Numbered from the stretch's first letter, positions 8,034 to 18,561 are shown. The stretch: DNA of 35,288 nucleotides from an uncultured Collinsella sp. (GCA_900545445.1 UQZH01000018.1:1-35288); one strand, 5' to 3'. The notes: generated from the letters alone by a model not told the origin. Made by a program: numbers and translations.

Positions 8034-8055
8034 GCGGGCAGAAAACAACGCCCGC
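8034..8055 (-). terminator. Weak hairpin downstream of the MarR gene
   Basis: GCGGGC (8034-8039) pairs with GCCCGC (8050-8055) across a 10-nt loop, 11 nt after the MarR stop codon. It has no following T-run, so it is at most a weak or factor-dependent terminator before purE. Confidence 0.35.
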
Positions 8056-8065
8056 CCATGCACGT

Positions 8066-8548
8066 TTACAGATTGTCCAGGTAGTCGTCGGCGTCGTAGG
8101 TGAGGCTGTAGGCCTTGTTGAGGATGCGCACGAGCTCTTTCGCATCGTGCTCGCCGAGCGACGAGAGCTGCTTGGAGAGCGACGCCACGCTCTCGGCGTT
8201 CTTCTTAGCCGCGAAATCACGGCCCTTATCGGTGATGCTCACCAGCACGCGGCGACGATCGGAAGGATCGGGGCGACGCGTGATATAGCCCTTGGTCTCG
8301 AGCGAATCGAGGATGTGCGACATGCGCGCACGGGTGAAGCTGAGTTTTTTGGCGATCTCGGAGGGGATCACATCGTCGTCGACGCCCGAGAGATATTGCA
8401 GCACCGGAGTCTCACCCACGCTGGCACCGCCCGCCGCGCTCAGCGAGCCCTTTGCCAGCGATCGCGAGTACACGATCAGTTTTCTTGCAACGTCGTCGTA
8501 ATCCACAAACTGCCGAATCTCTTGCCTTGCCCCATTATTAGTTGCCAT
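8066..8548 (-). CDS. MarR-family transcriptional regulator
   Basis: A winged helix-turn-helix regulator of the MarR type, 160 residues. The DNA-binding part is around DDDVIPSEIAKKLSFTRARMSHILDSLETKGYITRRPDPSDRRRVLVSITDKGR: recognition helix, then the wing with the near-invariant DxRDRRxxxVxLT-like stretch (here DPSDRRRVLVSIT). MarR proteins usually act as dimeric repressors released by a small ligand. The ATG at 8548 has no clear Shine-Dalgarno. A perfect TATAAT lies only 16 nt upstream, so the message would have a leader of roughly 10 nt. A palindrome covers the start codon and closely matches one upstream of the PTS operon, suggesting self-repression and control of that operon. The inducer cannot be inferred. 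Confidence 0.93.
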   Translation of the reverse strand: MATNNGARQEIRQFVDYDDVARKLIVYSRSLAKGSLSAAGGASVGETPVLQYLSGVDDDVIPSEIAKKLSFTRARMSHILDSLETKGYITRRPDPSDRRRVLVSITDKGRDFAAKKNAESVASLSKQLSSLGEHDAKELVRILNKAYSLTYDADDYLDNL

Positions 8549-8570
8549 TCGCAACAATTAGTACATTATA
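8541..8570 (-). promoter_or_regulatory. MarR promoter (-10) and putative operator over the start codon
   Basis: TATAAT on the minus strand (8565-8570) lies 16 nt before the ATG. The palindrome GTTGC-N5-GCAAC (8541-8555) contains the start codon in its spacer. Read on the minus strand it is GTTGCGAATGGCAAC, one base different from GTTGCGAACGGCAAC upstream of the PTS operon (11942-11956). A dimer bound here would cover the transcription start region. Confidence 0.7.
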
Positions 8571-8592
8571 CCCCAGCGGCCGAGCCGTCCGG

Positions 8593-8916
8593 CTACGATT
8601 CCCGTTTGCGCCCCACAAGCTCATCAACGTCCACACCGGCCGCCTCGAGCATGCGCTCCACGTTCTTCTTGGCGTTGGTCGTGCCCACTTTGAGGATGAC
8701 CGACACGGGCACACCGACCACCAGGCATGCGATCCCTGCCGGAACACCCCAGCCGGGTCCGCCCTGCATACCCCACATGCCAAGTAAGAAACCGACTGCG
8801 ACCAGGGAATACCCGAGCCTCAGCCACACGTTGAGACGCTGTATGGCATCGGTCTGAAGCTTGGCCTCCTTGACGAGTTCGTCGCGCGACAGATCATGTC
8901 CGTGCTTCTCGTACAT
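8593..8916 (-). CDS. Small membrane protein of unknown function
   Basis: The 107-residue product is not recognised. It has a charged N-terminal third (MYEKHGHDLSRDELVKEAKLQTDAIQ..), two hydrophobic helices (about residues 33-50 and 57-77, separated by a Gly/Pro-rich turn) and a polar C-terminus. The gene is supported by a strong ribosome binding site (AAGGAGG, six nt before the ATG) and normal codon use. It sits 44 nt upstream of the MarR gene on the same strand, so the two may be co-transcribed, although MarR has its own -10 box in that gap. It lies downstream of the PTS operon but beyond its terminator. Confidence 0.75.
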   Translation of the reverse strand: MYEKHGHDLSRDELVKEAKLQTDAIQRLNVWLRLGYSLVAVGFLLGMWGMQGGPGWGVPAGIACLVVGVPVSVILKVGTTNAKKNVERMLEAAGVDVDELVGRKRES

Positions 8917-8965
8917 AGGTCCTCCTTAAGCAAGCCGCGCGGGCTCAATCGGTCGAATACGTCAT

Positions 8966-9032
8966 CCTTCAAGAGCAATATAGCTGGTGTCGAGTACGCG
9001 ATGGAGGTCGCAGGCCATATTGCCCTTGAAGG
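8966..9032. repeat. 19-bp imperfect inverted repeat between the PTS operon and the small membrane protein gene
   Basis: The arms 8966-8984 and 9014-9032 match at 17 of 19 positions as reverse complements (CCTTCAAGrGCAATATrGC), around a 29-nt loop. It lies about 50 nt upstream of the small membrane protein gene and after the PTS terminator. There is no T-run. It may be a leader structure or a dispersed palindromic element. Confidence 0.75.
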
Positions 9033-9042
9033 CCGGCGCGAG

Positions 9043-9078
9043 GATAAAAGGCCGCACGGTGAATGCCGCGCGACCTTT
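9043..9078 (-). terminator. Intrinsic terminator of the mannose-family PTS operon
   Basis: On the minus strand AAAGGTCGCGCGG (9066-9078) pairs over 13 positions, two as G-U, with 9047-9059 around a 6-nt loop and is followed by TTTTATCC. It begins 20 nt after the EIID stop codon. Confidence 0.75.
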
Positions 9079-9097
9079 ACGGGGTCAATATGAGCGA

Positions 9098-9925
9098 TTA
9101 GTAGCTCAGAGCCGGGTCGAAGAAGCCGACGAGGACGCCCACGAAGGCGATGACGACCAGGATCAGCATCATGACGATGGGGTTAACCTTCTTCTTGGTC
9201 ATCATGTACCAGCAGAAGACGGTGAACAGCAGCGGCAGGAGCTTGGGGTACACGCCGTCGAGCGTGTCCTGGAAGGCGCCGCCGCCCGGGAGCGTGAGGT
9301 TGGGGCTGCAGGTGATGGAGACCCAGGTCGCGGTGACGGCGCCGATGACCATGGTGCCGACCATGACGATGGACTCGCGAAGCGCCTTGGCCTTGGGGCC
9401 GACGAGCGCCTCGACCGCCTTGCCGCCCAGCTCGTAGCCCGAGTTATAGGCAAACTTCATGCCGAGGAACATGAGCGCGTTCCACACCACGATGTAGAAG
9501 ATCGCGCCGAGCGGGGAACCGCCGGTGGAAAGACCGAGGGCGATGCCGAGCAGGATCGGGATCAGGGTGCCGACGATCAGCGAGTCACCGAGACCGGCAA
9601 GCGGACCCATCAGGCCGGCGCGGATGCCGTTGATGGCATCGTCGTCAACGGGCTCACCGTTGGCGCGGGCCTCCTCGAGGCCGGCCGTGATACCGACGAC
9701 CATGGTGCCGATCTGCGGCTCGGTGTTGAAGAAGGCGCTGTAGGTCTGGAGAGCCTCCTTCTGCTGCTCCTTGTCCTCATAGAGCTCCTCGACGATCGGG
9801 AGCATGGCGCACAGGTAGCCGAAGGTCTGCATGTGCTCCTGCGAGAAGCAGGTCAGGTTGCCGTAAGCCCAGTTGCGGAACGACTTGCTCAGGGCTTTCT
9901 TGGAGAGTTTCTTCTTCTCAGCCAT
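9098..9925 (-). CDS. PTS mannose/fructose/sorbose family transporter subunit EIID
   Basis: EIID is the second membrane subunit of mannose-type PTS permeases and forms the sugar channel with EIIC. The 275-residue protein starts with the typical cytoplasmic segment (SKSFRNWAYGNLTCFSQEHMQTFGYLCAMLP), then GLMGPLAGLGDSLIVGTLIPILLGIALGLS, which is the best-conserved EIID region, and ends with hydrophobic helices. Its ATG overlaps the EIIC stop codon by one base (TAATG), with GGAGGA inside the EIIC gene as ribosome binding site, so the two are translationally coupled. Last gene of the EIIA-EIIB-EIIC-EIID operon. The sugar is not readable from sequence. Confidence 0.96.
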   Translation of the reverse strand: MAEKKKLSKKALSKSFRNWAYGNLTCFSQEHMQTFGYLCAMLPIVEELYEDKEQQKEALQTYSAFFNTEPQIGTMVVGITAGLEEARANGEPVDDDAINGIRAGLMGPLAGLGDSLIVGTLIPILLGIALGLSTGGSPLGAIFYIVVWNALMFLGMKFAYNSGYELGGKAVEALVGPKAKALRESIVMVGTMVIGAVTATWVSITCSPNLTLPGGGAFQDTLDGVYPKLLPLLFTVFCWYMMTKKKVNPIVMMLILVVIAFVGVLVGFFDPALSY

Positions 9926-10782
9926 TAGATGTCCTCCTCTTCCTCATCATCGGAACCCGAGGCGATCGCGGCCTTGGGAGCGTTCTCCATGTCGATACGG
10001 AGCGAGGCGATCTCGTAGTGGACCAGGGCGAAGAAGCAGCCGATGCCGGCGGCGGCGATCAGGTTGCAGCCCATGACGGCGGACAGGGTGAAGCCGAAGA
10101 AGAACGTCAGGAAGTCCGTGGGCTTGGAGATGACCTGCTTGAGCAGGATGGCGATACCGACGGTGGGCAGCAGCGAGCCGACGGTGAACAGCGTCTTCAT
10201 GGCGATGCCGTCCATGGGCATGTAGGTCTTCATGAGGTCGACCATGTGGGCGCCGCCCATAGTGATGATGAACGTGGGGATGAAGGAGCACAGGATGTGA
10301 CCGATCCAGGGCAGAACCATGTCGACCAAGTAGAGCTTGTGGAGGTCGCCCTTCTCGAGCCACTTCCAGCCCATGCCCTGCCACACCAGGTTGATGGTGG
10401 CGGTGCCGTAGAACAAGACGGTACCGAGCGTACCGACGGCGGCGCCGAGGGAGGCTGCCATGCCGGCGGCCTCGGTCGAACCCGGGTCGATGCCCTGGGC
10501 CTTGATGGCCAGGATCGCCAGGGGGATGCCAATGTAGGACACGGCGCGGACGTCCGCGGAGACGGTTCCGCCGGGGGTCACGAGGGCGATGTAGACAACC
10601 TGGATGGCGGCGCCGACCAGGATGCCGGACTGGATGTCGCCCATGATGATGCCGACGACGAGACCTGCGACCAACGGGCGGCCCAAAGTGTAGTTGCCGA
10701 ACGTCGTGCCGCCCAAGCCGGGCATCGAGGCCAGGCAGGCGAACAGGCCGAACAGCGCGGCTTGGAACGCATTGATAGTCAT
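9925..10782 (-). CDS. PTS mannose/fructose/sorbose family transporter subunit EIIC
   Basis: EIIC is the main membrane channel subunit of a mannose-type PTS. The 285-residue protein is strongly hydrophobic with about nine membrane segments, starting MTINAFQAALFGLFACLASMPG and containing the family-typical LGRPLVAGLVVGIIMGDIQSGILVGAAIQVVYI stretch. The C-terminus is acidic (SGSDDEEEEDI), which may help dock the cytoplasmic subunits. The ATG at 10782 follows AAAGGGGAAAGC. A GC-rich hairpin lies in the 72-nt gap between EIIB and this gene, and EIID overlaps its 3' end. Confidence 0.96.
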   Translation of the reverse strand: MTINAFQAALFGLFACLASMPGLGGTTFGNYTLGRPLVAGLVVGIIMGDIQSGILVGAAIQVVYIALVTPGGTVSADVRAVSYIGIPLAILAIKAQGIDPGSTEAAGMAASLGAAVGTLGTVLFYGTATINLVWQGMGWKWLEKGDLHKLYLVDMVLPWIGHILCSFIPTFIITMGGAHMVDLMKTYMPMDGIAMKTLFTVGSLLPTVGIAILLKQVISKPTDFLTFFFGFTLSAVMGCNLIAAAGIGCFFALVHYEIASLRIDMENAPKAAIASGSDDEEEEDI

Positions 10783-10804
10783 GCTTTCCCCTTTCTATAT
10801 TCCT

Positions 10805-10825
10805 CGGCCCCTCCTCGCGGGGCCG
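10805..10825 (-). promoter_or_regulatory. GC-rich hairpin between EIIB and EIIC genes
   Basis: CGGCCCC (10805-10811) pairs perfectly with GGGGCCG (10819-10825) around a 7-nt loop, about 20 nt upstream of the EIIC start. Without a T-run it is more likely an mRNA stability or processing element than a terminator; such hairpins can set subunit ratios in an operon. Confidence 0.5.
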
Positions 10826-10854
10826 TTAGGACCAAAATACGGCGAGACGTTCGC

Positions 10855-11343
10855 CTAGAAGCCGAACTGGCCGCGGAACTTGGGCCAGGTGCCGATGGAC
10901 TTCTCCTTGATGAGGGCGAACTCGACCTCATAGCCGGCGTTGGTGAGGTCTTCGAGCGCCTGGGCCTCTTCCTGCGTGATCGACTGGTTGTTGCCAAGCT
11001 TGGTCGCACCGGGGCGATCGTTGCAGGGTCCGACGACGACATGGTTCATGCCGGGCTTAAAGCCAAAGTCGACCAGCAGCTCCTTCATATCCTGCGGGTT
11101 CTTGGTGATCAGGAAGTACTGCGTATTACTGTCGAGAACCTTCTGCGCGACCTCCTTGAAGTGCGCCTTGGTCCACACGAAGGTCTTCTTCTGCGAGGCG
11201 CTCCTATAGGCCTCCTTGAGCACCGGGTTGGACGCGGCGGCGTCGTTGACGGCGATCAGGCCGTCGCAGGGATACTCGAGCGACCAGCGGGTAACGGTCT
11301 GGCCATGGATCATACGGTCGTCGATACGGATGAACGAAATCAT
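10855..11343 (-). CDS. PTS mannose/fructose/sorbose family transporter subunit EIIB
   Basis: EIIB passes phosphate from EIIA to the incoming sugar. The 162-residue protein begins MISFIRIDDRMIHGQ, where His13 is the phosphorylation site of the mannose-family EIIB domain, followed by TRW (the family usually has QVxTxW nearby). The ATG at 11343 was chosen because AAAGGGGGG lies six nt upstream and because homologous proteins start at this motif; an upstream in-frame ATG would add 11 unrelated residues. Second gene of the operon, 73 nt after the EIIA gene. Confidence 0.96.
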   Translation of the reverse strand: MISFIRIDDRMIHGQTVTRWSLEYPCDGLIAVNDAAASNPVLKEAYRSASQKKTFVWTKAHFKEVAQKVLDSNTQYFLITKNPQDMKELLVDFGFKPGMNHVVVGPCNDRPGATKLGNNQSITQEEAQALEDLTNAGYEVEFALIKEKSIGTWPKFRGQFGF

Positions 11344-11416
11344 TGCGTTCCCCCCTTTCTTCATTGGGTCCGGCACTTCGCGCCGTACCCCATCTCACAC
11401 GTTTGGAACGAAGCGA

Positions 11417-11851
11417 TTAGATTTCGTCGTCCTCGTCATCGCCGTCATCGGTGGGGATGACGAGCTCGGACATGCCGTTCTTGCCCTCCTGCAGCATCAT
11501 CTGCTTGAGGGAGTCGAGATCCATGGTGGAAAGCCCCATCATGGCGGTCATCGCCATGGGCAGGTTCATGCCGCCAAAGGCGATGGTATGGGCGAGCAAG
11601 CCTTTCTCGGCCAGCGTGTTCATAGCGTTCGTAAGCGGTGAGCCACCCAGGATGTCACCGAGAAGGACGACCTCGTCATCGGCGGTGACCGGAGCCAGCA
11701 GCACCTTGACGTTCTCGACGTACTCGTCGGCACCCATGCCGTCGACCAGGCTCGTCGACAGGATGTTGGGAGCATCGTTACCGAGCATCTTGAGGACGCT
11801 GTGCAGACCAGGAGCGAGCGTTCCGTGGCTGACCATTACCAGATACCGCAT
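11417..11851 (-). CDS. PTS mannose-type transporter subunit EIIA
   Basis: The 144-residue cytoplasmic protein has the mannose-type EIIA fold. The phospho-accepting His9 sits in YLVMVSHGTLAPG, and VVLLGDILGGSPLTNAM is the conserved loop facing the active site. An acidic tail (DDGDDEDDEI) extends beyond the domain. The ATG at 11851 has AAAGGAGACC as ribosome binding site. First gene of the PTS operon; the region upstream carries the MarR-like operator and separates it from the divergent GntR gene. This EIIA is unrelated in fold to the orphan EIIA at 92-556. Confidence 0.96.
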   Translation of the reverse strand: MRYLVMVSHGTLAPGLHSVLKMLGNDAPNILSTSLVDGMGADEYVENVKVLLAPVTADDEVVLLGDILGGSPLTNAMNTLAEKGLLAHTIAFGGMNLPMAMTAMMGLSTMDLDSLKQMMLQEGKNGMSELVIPTDDGDDEDDEI

Positions 11852-11937
11852 GCGGTCTCCTTTCGACCTTCCGTGCGTGGCACGGCATTGCTTTGTGTCG
11901 AGATTATTGTTGTCCTGTCGTATGTTCGGTACAAGAA

Positions 11938-11960
11938 AATAGTTGCGAACGGCAACTATT
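11938..11960. promoter_or_regulatory. Putative operator of the PTS operon (9-bp perfect palindrome)
   Basis: AATAGTTGC (11938-11946) and GCAACTATT (11952-11960) are exact reverse complements around GAACG. The core differs by one base from the palindrome over the MarR start codon. Further half-site-like words lie nearby: TCAACTATT (11977-11985) and TAGTTGC (12032-12038). It lies 87 nt before the EIIA start, so a bound repressor could block the PTS promoter. Binding by the divergent GntR protein instead is possible. Confidence 0.7.
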
Positions 11961-12159
11961 CATCGGTTAACGGTATCAACTATTTATGGAACTAAATTAT
12001 TTCTTTTTTTACCGTTTTATAAAACCGCAGGTAGTTGCTATATTTTCAAATGTATGTCCTATTTGTTCCAGACATGACAGCCCTTCTCTTTGCGAAAAAC
12101 GTCCCAAACGAATTTTCCGCTACGCTACGTCCTGTCGATACACAATATGGAGGAACCCT
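11961..12159. other. AT-rich divergent intergenic region with a 12-bp palindrome
   Basis: The gap between the divergent PTS operon and the GntR gene is much more AT-rich than its surroundings. It contains an A/T tract (12001-12010), the perfect palindrome GTTTTATAAAAC (12014-12025) and half-sites of the PTS operator. No promoter with two good boxes could be assigned on either strand. The palindrome is a candidate site for GntR or part of a divergent promoter. No gene is seen here. Confidence 0.45.
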
Positions 12160-12942
12160 ATGGATCTGATCTCGTTTCTCGCATCCGAGCCCTTCGACCG
12201 CGAGGGCGACACCCCTCTGTACGCACAGCTCAAGCAGCGCATCGTCCTGCTTATCGCGAGCCAGACGCTCGACACCGAGACGCCTCTCCCCCGCGAACTT
12301 GAGATCTGCGACCAGTTGGGGCTGTCGCGCGCAACCGTGAGGCGCTGCTTTCAAGATTTGGTCGCCGAGGGACGTGTGGTGCGCAAGCGTGGACAGGGCA
12401 CGTTCATCAAGCCCCAAATCGCGGCGCCGGGTATCGATCTGGCCCTCAACTTCAGCGCCCGGATGCGTCAGGCGGGGCGGATTCCGGGCTCGCGCATCCT
12501 AGCCTTTGAAAAGATCCCCGCCGTACGCGGCATCGCCTCCGGCCTCAAGGTTCCCGAGGGCACGCCCGTATGGGAGATCCGTCGTCTGCGCCTAGCCGAC
12601 GACAAACCCATGGAGCTCAACTGCGTCTATGTTCCCGTATCGCTCTGTCCCGAACTGACGCACGGGGACCTGGAGCGATCGCTCTACTCCTACATCGCAG
12701 AGAGAACCGGTATCCTACCGGCGAGCGTGGATGCGGTCTACGAGGCGATCAACCTCGACAAGCACGAGGCGAGCCTGCTGGACCAGACTACCGGTAAGGC
12801 CGCGATGCGCATCGTTCGCTCGACGTGTGACAAGGCGGGCACGCCTTTCGAGGTCGGCGTTCTCATCAGCTGCGACGGCCAGGCCAGGCTCCACGTGCAC
12901 ATCGCCGCCAACAAGACAACCTTCACCGCCGTGGCGCAATAA
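12160..12942 (+). CDS. GntR-family regulator with UTRA ligand domain (HutC type)
   Basis: The 260-residue protein has an N-terminal GntR winged helix-turn-helix (residues about 12-75: TPLYAQLKQRIVLLI, PLPRELEICDQLGLSRATVRRCFQDLVAEGRVVRKRGQGTFI) and a C-terminal UTRA effector domain (about 90-255) of the HutC type, which commonly senses sugar phosphates or amino-sugar phosphates. The ATG at 12160 has GGAGG six nt upstream; the reading frame is open further upstream but without homology. Because it is divergent from the mannose-family PTS operon, it very likely regulates it. A weak hairpin follows the stop. Confidence 0.94.
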   Translation: MDLISFLASEPFDREGDTPLYAQLKQRIVLLIASQTLDTETPLPRELEICDQLGLSRATVRRCFQDLVAEGRVVRKRGQGTFIKPQIAAPGIDLALNFSARMRQAGRIPGSRILAFEKIPAVRGIASGLKVPEGTPVWEIRRLRLADDKPMELNCVYVPVSLCPELTHGDLERSLYSYIAERTGILPASVDAVYEAINLDKHEASLLDQTTGKAAMRIVRSTCDKAGTPFEVGVLISCDGQARLHVHIAANKTTFTAVAQ

Positions 12943-12947
12943 GGCGT

Positions 12948-12984
12948 TCTGTTCAATGCCCCGGGCAAGACAGAAGCGAACAGA
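12948..12984 (+). terminator. Hairpin after the GntR gene
   Basis: TCTGTTC (12948-12954) pairs exactly with GAACAGA (12978-12984) around a 23-nt loop and is followed by TGTTTCG. It begins 6 nt after the stop codon. The loop is long and the T-run poor, so it is a weak terminator candidate. The rest of the gap to 13133 shows no supported gene. Confidence 0.4.
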
Positions 12985-13133
12985 TGTTTCGCCGCTGAGA
13001 TATCTCGGTTAAAATCTGGTGTGCCGCGAAATCCGCTGCGGGCGACGCCTCCATCTTTGATTGGAGCCGCCTATGAACTTGTTTCTTGAAATCCTCGCCT
13101 AACGATGTACGCGACGGGCATAGCCCGAAACCT

Positions 13134-13355
13134 CTACTCGATTTGGAAGGAAAATAAGCAGAACGGATAACGAAGGGAAGTCAAATCTGCACCCGCCTTG
13201 TTTCCAAGCGGTTTACCAAATCCGCCTTCGTTCTGCGGCAATGGGTTCGTTCTGATTTTTTCGATAGCCTTAAGGACGATCTTTCGCTGGGAGCCGTCCA
13301 GGCGCTTAATGTCCTTGACGGCATCCGGGTAGAAGGCGACCTCGTACCCACTCAT
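13134..13355 (-). pseudogene. RelE/ParE-type toxin, C-terminally truncated
   Basis: The first about 59 residues (MSGYEVAFYPDAVKDIKRLDGSQRKIVLKAIEKIR.. to GKPLGNKAGADLT) look like an ordinary RelE/ParE mRNA-interferase-type toxin. Family members go on for another 25-35 residues with a strand rich in Arg, Val and Tyr that completes the active site. Here the sequence turns into SLRYPFCLFSFQIE and stops at residue 73, so that part is lost by frameshift or replacement and the toxin is probably inactive. The ATG overlaps the TGA of the antitoxin remnant (ATGA), the classic antitoxin-toxin coupling. Confidence 0.7.
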
Positions 13356-13459
13356 TCAAACTCGACTTCGTCCATCTGATCGAGTTCTTCTTGACTTATA
13401 TCCAGGTCCTTCATGATGTCAGTTAACGAAATGAGTTCATCTTCATCCGTTGTAGCCAT
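13352..13459 (-). pseudogene. Antitoxin remnant of the RelE-type pair
   Basis: The short frame starting MATTDEDELISLTDIM and ending LDQMDEVEFE has 35 residues and stops inside the toxin start codon. It is acidic and helix-prone, like the toxin-binding tail of type II antitoxins. The frame is open further upstream (about GAKGFALLDLVLKR) to a stop near 13508, but no ATG or ribosome binding site is found there, so the N-terminal DNA-binding part seems lost. Its position and ATGA overlap with the toxin gene identify it; sequence alone would not. It is probably not a working antitoxin. Confidence 0.55.
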
Positions 13460-13577
13460 TCGTTTGAGCACCAAATCCAACAAGGCAAACCCCTTTGCAC
13501 CATCTTGACTCCATCATTGTGTCAAATGGGACAAAACAAAGCAAAAAACCAGCCAGATGCAATACCCCATACAAAAC

Positions 13578-13613
13578 GTGGGCTCTGTCGTTCGAACGAA
13601 CGACAGAGCCCAC
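13578..13613. repeat. 17-bp perfect inverted repeat, possible terminator
   Basis: GTGGGCTCTGTCGTTCG (13578-13594) and its exact reverse complement (13597-13613) are separated by two bases. A T5 run follows 7 nt after the right arm on the plus strand and a TTTT lies just past the left arm on the minus strand. It stands between the antitoxin remnant and carB, in a 329-nt stretch without genes, and may act as a terminator in either direction. Confidence 0.7.
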
Positions 13614-13686
13614 GCTCACTTTTTATTCAGCCCTAGTCATCGCGCAAAGCCCCTTCGGCAGCACACGGTGCAGCCAAGTCACCGCA

Positions 13687-13777
13687 GGCCGGGGCGGGAG
13701 GGGCCGAGTTTCCTCCTGAGCGACTCTGCTTGCAGCCGGAGCGAAAGGGGGAAATCTCGGCCCCTCCCGCCCCGGCC
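13687..13777. repeat. 91-nt hairpin with 22-bp perfect GC-rich stem after carB
   Basis: The arm 13687-13713 pairs with 13750-13777: 22 bp without mismatch (all G/C but two positions), then five more bp after a one-base bulge. The 36-nt loop holds the small palindrome CTGC-TT-GCAG. It starts 12 nt after the carB stop codon on the minus strand. There is no T-run, so it may be a transcript-end protecting structure, a small RNA or a dispersed element rather than a standard terminator. Confidence 0.85.
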
Positions 13778-13788
13778 GGCCAGGTCAA

Positions 13789-17103
<3,315 letters not shown>

Positions 17104-17104
17104 G

Positions 17105-18550
17105 TTAGTTCTCCTCGGTCTCGGTCGCGGCGGAACCGTTCTCGGCAAAATTCCAGCCAGCCAGGCGGTCCTTCGCGGTGTCGATGTCCAGGTAGTTCTC
17201 CTCGCCGTCCATGAGTCGCGTAAAGGCGGTAAAGAGATAGTGAGCATCGGTGGGGCCAGGCGAGGCCTCGGGGTGGTACTGGACCGAGAAGCACGGGGCG
17301 TCGAGCAGCTGGATGCCCTCGGCGGTGCCGTCGTTGAGGTTCACGTGCGTCAGGCGAATGCGGCCAAAGCGCTCGTTCATCACGACCGGCGCGATTCCGC
17401 GGCGCACCCAGACGCGCAGATCTCCATCGGCCGCATGCTCGGTCTCGCCGCCGGAAAGCTCGGGGACAAGCTTGCCCAAGCTGGGGAACAGCAGGCCAAA
17501 GCCATGGTTTTGTGCGGTGATCTCCACGCGACGGCTTACCAGGTTCATGACCGGCTGGTTGCCACCGCGGTGACCGAACTTAAGCTTTTCCATCTGGGCG
17601 CCGCAGGCCAGGCTGATCATCTGGTGACCAAGACAAATACCAAAGACCGGCACCTTGCCGATCAGCTGCTGCACCTGCTCGTAGGTCTCCACCACGGCGT
17701 CGGGGTCGCCGGGGCCATTGGACAAAAAGACGCCGTCGGGATTCATGTCGAGCACCTCGCTCGCGGGCGTATTCCACGGCACGACGGTAAGGTCGCAGCC
17801 GGCGCGGACCAGCCCTTCCAGAATGCCGCGCTTCACACCGCAGTCGTAGGCGACCACTTTGTGACGGGCAGGAGCGGCAGCAGCAAGTGCAAAGTCATGC
17901 GTGGCAGGCAGGTCGGCGGCCACAAACTCGTGAGGCGCGGGGCAGCTCACGGTCTTGACCAAATTCTCGCCCACCAGTGTAGGCGCTGCGGCCAGACGTT
18001 CGGCAAGCTCGTCGACGTCGAAGATCTCGGTCGAGATAATGCCCATCTTGGAACCATTGTCGCGCAGATGGCGCACCAGAGCGCGGGTGTCGACACCCTC
18101 GATAGCGACGATACCGTGAGCGCGCAGGTACTCCGGCACGCTGACGGCCGAGCGCCAGTTAGAAGGCGTGGCGCACATGTCGCGAACGATCATGCCGCGC
18201 ATAGCCGGAGCGCTCGCAGGGCGCACGTCGTCGCCGGGGAAGGCCGACTGGACGTCGGTCTCGTCGATACCGTAGTTGCCGATCTGCGGATAGGTCATGG
18301 TTACGATTTGGCCGGCATAACTCGGGTCGGTCATGACCTCAAAGTAGCCCTCGAGCGAGGTGTTGAAGCAGACTTCGCCGGTCGCGGTGCCCTCGGCGCC
18401 GCATGCACGTCCATAAAAAATGGTCCCATCCTCAAGATACAGGATGCAGGGACCGCAGGTGCCCTTGCTGGTTTTGGCCAGCATACGCTGGCAAAGCTCG
18501 CTGGGCGCGAAGGTGCGGGCGGCAGCGCCCGCGGTATGGTTGTTCGCCAT
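17105..18550 (-). CDS. carA: Carbamoyl-phosphate synthase small subunit CarA, long form
   Basis: CarA is the glutaminase that hands ammonia to CarB. The C-terminal class I amidotransferase has Cys306 in GICLGHQ and His426/Glu428 in YHPEASPGP; the N-terminal CarA domain starts near LYLEDGTIFYGRA. At 481 residues it is about 100 longer than usual. The extra length comes from about 35 N-terminal residues, a stretch of about 33 inserted between QNHGF (347-351) and the conserved THVNLNDG (401-408), and a tail of about 30 residues. All catalytic residues are kept, so it should be active. The ATG at 18550 has AAGGAG four nt before it; a hairpin fitting the PyrR-binding consensus directly abuts that site. 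Confidence 0.97.
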   Translation of the reverse strand: MANNHTAGAAARTFAPSELCQRMLAKTSKGTCGPCILYLEDGTIFYGRACGAEGTATGEVCFNTSLEGYFEVMTDPSYAGQIVTMTYPQIGNYGIDETDVQSAFPGDDVRPASAPAMRGMIVRDMCATPSNWRSAVSVPEYLRAHGIVAIEGVDTRALVRHLRDNGSKMGIISTEIFDVDELAERLAAAPTLVGENLVKTVSCPAPHEFVAADLPATHDFALAAAAPARHKVVAYDCGVKRGILEGLVRAGCDLTVVPWNTPASEVLDMNPDGVFLSNGPGDPDAVVETYEQVQQLIGKVPVFGICLGHQMISLACGAQMEKLKFGHRGGNQPVMNLVSRRVEITAQNHGFGLLFPSLGKLVPELSGGETEHAADGDLRVWVRRGIAPVVMNERFGRIRLTHVNLNDGTAEGIQLLDAPCFSVQYHPEASPGPTDAHYLFTAFTRLMDGEENYLDIDTAKDRLAGWNFAENGSAATETEEN

Positions 18551-18561
18551 AATTCTCCTTC

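Noticed and set aside
13073..13102. Nine-codon frame (MNLFLEILA) preceded by GGAG six nt upstream
   Set aside because: Too short to support as a gene; no adjacent antisense RNA or toxin features beyond one hydrophobic stretch.
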